The position numbers and the translations under genes are program-made. The notes under the pieces are model-generated. The model was not told the DNA's origin, did not search any database, and saw only the letters and a program-made list of their open reading frames with translations. Positions 26,982-29,795 of a stretch of DNA of 29,795 nt are shown here, piece by piece. The stretch is taken from the NCBI GenBank assembly GCA_014084085.1, contig NPFB01000210.1, positions 1 through 29,795 of the forward strand, read 5' to 3'. The DNA comes from Hondaea fermentalgiana. Lineage: Eukaryota; Sar; Bigyra; Thraustochytrida; Thraustochytriidae. Numbering within the stretch: the stretch's first letter is position 1; each line of letters opens with the position of its first letter.

Positions 26982-27533
26982 TCAGTTGAAAGGAAATCTT
27001 CTGAAGAACTCATCGGGATCATGGAGCATAGTGGCGAATAGAATGGCAAGGACAAAAAGCATGAGCAGGAGAGCAAGCACCATGCCGATGCCGCTCGAGG
27101 AAGCCTCATTGGCGTCGAGGAGCTCCACTTCAAAATGCAGCGTCGCGTTGGGCGGGATGACGCCGCCGGCACCTGATCGGCCATAGGCAAAGTCAGGATC
27201 GCAGATCAGGATGGCCTTCTCGCCAACCTTCATGGACGCGATTCCAAGGTCCCAGCCGAGAATGACCTGGTTCATGCCGACGTTGAATTCCAAAGGTCCA
27301 CGGTTTTTGCTCGAGTCGAAGACCTTGCCGTCTGGAAAACTGCCCGTGTAGTGGACCTTGACCGCCTTGTGCTTACCGATAGGTTCGCCCTTGCCCTCTT
27401 CAAGGATCTTCTTGCGCAACTTGCCATCCTGCGCAGATGTAAGATCAATAAAGTTGTCGCTGGTCTCGCCGCCGGTGCCGCGCTGGCGCAGGCCTTCCGT
27501 GCCCTCTTGCGGCAGCTCCTCAAACTCAACCAT
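26982..27533 (-). CDS. tail-anchored FKBP-type peptidyl-prolyl isomerase
   Basis: 183 residues, ATG at 27533. One FKBP domain (about 38-140) catalyses cis-trans isomerisation of Xaa-Pro bonds. Conserved pocket residues are present: Tyr62 in VHYTG, Phe72-Asp73, Val90-Ile91, Trp94, Tyr117 and the GGVIPPNATLHFEVELL end. A 30-residue acidic, Glu/Thr-rich lead precedes it. After the domain a single hydrophobic helix (148-170) is followed by a 13-residue tail HDPDEFFRRFPFN, and there is no signal peptide. It is therefore a tail-anchored protein facing the cytosol, on the ER or outer mitochondrial membrane. It resembles FKBP8 (FKBP38) in having a C-terminal anchor, but it lacks the TPR repeats. It is convergent with MSH2. 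Confidence 0.92.
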   Translation of the reverse strand: MVEFEELPQEGTEGLRQRGTGGETSDNFIDLTSAQDGKLRKKILEEGKGEPIGKHKAVKVHYTGSFPDGKVFDSSKNRGPLEFNVGMNQVILGWDLGIASMKVGEKAILICDPDFAYGRSGAGGVIPPNATLHFEVELLDANEASSSGIGMVLALLLMLFVLAILFATMLHDPDEFFRRFPFN

Positions 27534-28038
27534 GGCGTCGAGTGCGGCTTGACGGGAGCTCGATGCTGTGGGCGTGCGCGCGTGTGCGGCTGAAAATGCG
27601 GGCGTGCGGAAGCGCTAGCGTAGGGGTTCGAGCACAGACACAGACACGTTTCGGATTTGCACGTGTCGTTTTTGCGGGCAAGTCGCGACGGCGCGCGCGT
27701 GGGCTCAAAAGCGTGCGCACGCCGAGTCCAATTGATGAGGTGCGTGCAAGCGACTCTAGATAGTGACTATGGTAGTCTTAGAGGCATACAGATATGGTAG
27801 CACTTTTGTCCGAATCGTCACGGCTTTTTGACCCCGTGAAAGAGGTCAAACAGTCAGCCAGACTCAAGCAGTCTTCCATCAACAGACCAGTCAAGGCTTG
27901 GGCGCACGCTCGTGAAATAATGGTATCGAGGCTAGTGGCACTCAATCTGCTTCTCGACCTTGCCTTCGAGAAGACTGCTCGAATCACGTCGATGGACGCC
28001 ATGCCACTTGCAGCGATGATCTTATGATTACAATTGGG

Positions 28039-28071
28039 ACAAATAGCGCGTCGATGTGAGTCGCTATTTGT
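28039..28071. repeat. perfect 10-bp inverted repeat (hairpin)
   Basis: ACAAATAGCG at 28039-28048 and CGCTATTTGT at 28062-28071 are exact reverse complements separated by 13 bases, in the AT-richer spacer. Confidence 0.85.
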
Positions 28072-28099
28072 TTGGCTGTTCTTTCTTAACACCTCTACA

Positions 28100-28132
28100 T
28101 GAGACCGCTCTCGCTTGAGACCGCTCTTGCTC
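28100..28132 (+). repeat. 16-bp direct repeat
   Basis: GAGACCGCTCT followed by CGCTT, then GAGACCGCTCT followed by TGCTC: two adjacent near-identical 16-bp units in the AT-richer spacer. Confidence 0.75.
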
Positions 28133-28489
28133 GATATTGCCTGAGAACAAACATCCCTGCAAGAGTGCTGCTATGCTCAGAAAAGCATCAAGTGCGAGAT
28201 ATCCTTGACCTGTGAACCTATGGACGTCGAAATTAGCCATTCGTTGTGGTCTCATCTATTGAAAAATATTCATCGTATCTCTTGATGTTGTCCAATCTTC
28301 ATGCTATGATCTTGGCAAGAAGCCATGTATTGAAATTGGTAAGAACTACACCCGCCCAGCTCATTATTTTCAAAGGAAATTGGTTTTACAGACGACCTCA
28401 TGTCTGTATGAAATGTAGAGGGATAGATGTTATAAGCTAAAGAAAGTCGGTCACGTTTAAAGATGAGCGTTTCAAGATTGTTTTACACG

Positions 28490-29385
28490 TTAGACAATGC
28501 GCTCGAGCTCGTGAGCGTAGTTGAGCGAGCTCTGGATGAGTGCGTGCGATGGGATCTGGTCTGCCAGGTCCTTGACAGGCTCTCCCTTGAAGGTGATGGT
28601 GGACCCGTTGACCTCCCAATTGTCCTTGGAAGTCATGTAGTCCTCGAGAGCCTTTTGCGATGACAAGTTCATGAGCTTTTGAGCAGCACTCTGTGGGCAG
28701 CAAGGTTACAGCGACGGGCGCAAAAGATGCGCAGGTTAGCAATGGCATTCTTTGTCCATACGAGACACTCACACACACACACACACACGTCATAGGAACT
28801 TACGATACTGATGGAGGAATATGAGACCTCGATGCAGCTACCAATTTCCTCGCGCACGGTTTCTTCGAGACTCTCAAGCAGAGAAGAGTAGGTCTTGCAG
28901 GGCGTGCGTTTGCGCGCGCCAAGCACTTTGTTGTAAGATCCTTCGCTCAGGTATTGCTCGAGCTCGGTGACAAAAGTGATACACTTGTCGTTGCGTTCTT
29001 TCATGGATACGAGTTCAAGAAGCGAGTGGAATTCGGCGAGCTCCTGCTGCACGAGAAGAACAAGAAGCTCGAGGCCGATCATTTCTGCCCGCCGGCTCGA
29101 GTCGCCGATCTCGTCCCGGTACTCAAAGTTGAAGGGACGGAGGAGCTGAAGATGCCGGGCGATGGCAGCTTTGTCATTGGCGGCGACGCTGAGCACAACT
29201 GCGGACTCGTAAATGTCCCTGGCGAGCTGGCGTTGTTTCTTGGACGTCCGCGTGACCTCGGTGTTGGGCGGCAAGGCTTCGAACTCCGTGAGCTCCCGCT
29301 TGGCTTTGCGCAGGACCTCCTCGCCGCTCGAGACCTTGCCGGCCTCCGCGGTCTTGCGCAGCTCCTTGGCCAGAGCCTCGGCCAT
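28490..29385 (-). CDS. PSMD8: 26S proteasome lid subunit Rpn12 / PSMD8
   Basis: Two exons on the minus strand: 29385-28804 and 28690-28490, with a 113-bp intron that starts GTAAGT and ends in GCCCACAG. The product is 260 residues, normal for the core family. Rpn12 is part of the lid of the 19S regulatory particle, in the nucleus and cytosol. Matching stretches are FVTELEQYLSEGSYNKVLGA, ETVREEIGSCIEVSY at the end of exon 1 (winged-helix/PCI-like region), LSSQKALEDYM early in exon 2, and the C-terminal SSLNYAHELERIV. The chosen ATG (29385) begins MAEALAKELRK in an AAGATGG context. The frame stays open upstream to another ATG at 29580, but that stretch is Arg/Ala/Glu/Ser repeat encoded by a CTGCT-type tract and is probably leader. 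Confidence 0.92.
28767..28788 (+). repeat. (CA)n microsatellite in the Rpn12 intron
   Basis: About ten CA units on the plus strand, that is (GT)n in the pre-mRNA, beginning about 15 bases after the 5' splice site of the Rpn12 intron. Confidence 0.9.
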
Positions 29386-29475
29386 CTTTCCGCGCGCTGC
29401 TCTGCTCTTCCCCGCGTCTGCCCTCTCTCCCTCTCCCTCCCGCGCGAGCCGAGGGTCTCCGCGCGCGCTCTCCTT

Positions 29476-29520
29476 CTGCTCTGCTCTGCTCTGCTCTGCC
29501 CTGCTCTGCTCTGCCCTGCG
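29476..29520 (+). repeat. CTGCT/CTGCC 5-bp repeat tract
   Basis: Nine in-phase pentamers (CTGCT or CTGCC, ending CTGCG), 90-135 bases upstream of the Rpn12 start. The same unit types occur upstream of the kinase (15621-15690). Confidence 0.9.
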
Positions 29521-29607
29521 AAGCCCGACGAAGCTCCTGCCAACCGCCCCGGATTTCCGCCGCCCCGCCCCGGAATCCATCCACCCGCGCAGTGCGGCGC
29601 CGCCGAG

Positions 29608-29647
29608 ACAGGCCTATTTTCAAGTTTTTTTATCTTTTTAGGCCTGT
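29608..29647. repeat. 9-bp inverted repeat around a T-rich core
   Basis: ACAGGCCTA at 29608-29616 and TAGGCCTGT at 29639-29647 are exact reverse complements separated by 22 mostly T bases. It sits upstream of Rpn12. Confidence 0.8.
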
Positions 29648-29715
29648 TTTATTTTGGGCCTGGGCGGGCAGCGGGACCCGAGGGTCTCGCTCGCTTGCGT
29701 TTGTGCCGCCTGTGA

Positions 29716-29795
29716 TGATGCCGGCGACGGAGGCTCCGACGCGAGGCCTCGACTCTCGGCAGCGCGGCCGCGGCGTGCGCGCGGGCGCGGCGTGC
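29716..29795 (+). CDS. possible gene start leaving the right edge
   Basis: An ATG ATG pair at 29716 opens a frame that runs to the window end (26 full codons). It would be divergent from Rpn12 with the T-rich block between. The peptide is Arg/Gly/Ala-rich, which GC-rich DNA gives by chance, so the call is weak. Confidence 0.2.

Larger units (their letters stand above)
27534..28489. other. spacer between FKBP and Rpn12 genes, AT-richer island
   Basis: 956 bases between two minus-strand genes. The first 200 are GC-rich FKBP promoter. From about 27760 to 28440 the DNA is clearly poorer in GC than its neighbours. Short ORFs with ATG exist on both strands (27794-28027 plus; 28064-28255 minus), and a minus frame at 27778-28092 contains CPNCNHK, a Cys-x2-Cys pair. 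None has a clear family, and they overlap in different frames, so none is called as a gene. It may be a decayed element or unannotated RNA. Confidence 0.5.
29386..29715. promoter_or_regulatory. Rpn12 promoter and leader region
   Basis: 330 bases, GC-rich, with the 5-bp-unit tract at 29476-29520 and a T-rich block at about 29612-29660 framed by an inverted repeat. It is probably the Rpn12 leader and core promoter, and possibly a bidirectional one. No separate gene was seen. Confidence 0.5.

Noticed and set aside
27778..28255. Possible two-frame gene with CPNCNHK (minus strand)
   Set aside because: Joining the two frames would need a frameshift or splice that I could not place without creating a stop; kept only as part of the AT-rich island.
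1..29795. tRNA, rRNA, CRISPR, insertion sequences or a virus-derived gene
   Set aside because: No T-loop pattern, rRNA core, repeat-spacer array, transposase or reverse transcriptase motif was visible by eye on either strand. A covariance-model scan would be needed to exclude small RNAs.

Overview
The window is nuclear DNA from a GC-rich, intron-poor microbial eukaryote. Supporting signs are GT-AG introns in at least three genes, N-terminal signal peptides, GPI-type C-terminal signals, a CaaX box, and eukaryotic complexes (26S proteasome lid, prefoldin, MSH2, FKBP). The mitochondrial oxidase-type subunit resembles the plant COX5C form. Long GC-rich, microsatellite-laden spacers between mostly single-exon genes would suit a stramenopile such as a thraustochytrid, but that placement is inference from style, not a database match.

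Layout, left to right: a possible gene start running off the left edge (minus); a tandem sulfatase with a dead first domain (1337-4915, plus) facing a 725-residue membrane protein (5195-7372, minus); a divergent promoter region carrying a GCACTTGC array; a two-exon COX5C-like gene (8455-8827, plus) facing an unknown basic protein (9104-10132, minus); a TMEM151-family protein (10674-11852, minus) divergent from a two-exon fibronectin-III mini-protein with a CaaX end (12310-12925, plus); a CAMK-type kinase with a huge activation-loop insertion (13357-15333, minus); about 4.3 kb of gene-free, repeat-rich DNA with a 100-N gap (15334-19626); a reprolysin-like metalloprotease with a GPI-like tail (19627-21267, minus); a small possible gene (21881-22111, minus); a second GCACTTGC array; prefoldin subunit 3 (22676-23320, plus) and MSH2 (23732-26599, plus) facing a tail-anchored FKBP (26982-27533, minus); an AT-richer spacer; and the proteasome lid subunit Rpn12/PSMD8 (28490-29385, minus, two exons) up to the right edge.

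The genes do not form a pathway. Several are housekeeping (COX5C-like, prefoldin 3, MSH2, FKBP, Rpn12). Two are secreted or surface hydrolases that could act outside the cell (sulfatase, metalloprotease). The least expected signals are (1) two promoter arrays with the same GCACTTGC core at about 21-bp spacing, sharing an exact 17-mer in opposite orientation; (2) the kinase activation segment of about 310 residues; (3) the FN3-CaaX mini-protein; (4) the half-dead tandem sulfatase; and (5) many intergenic tracts built from in-phase 5-bp units.
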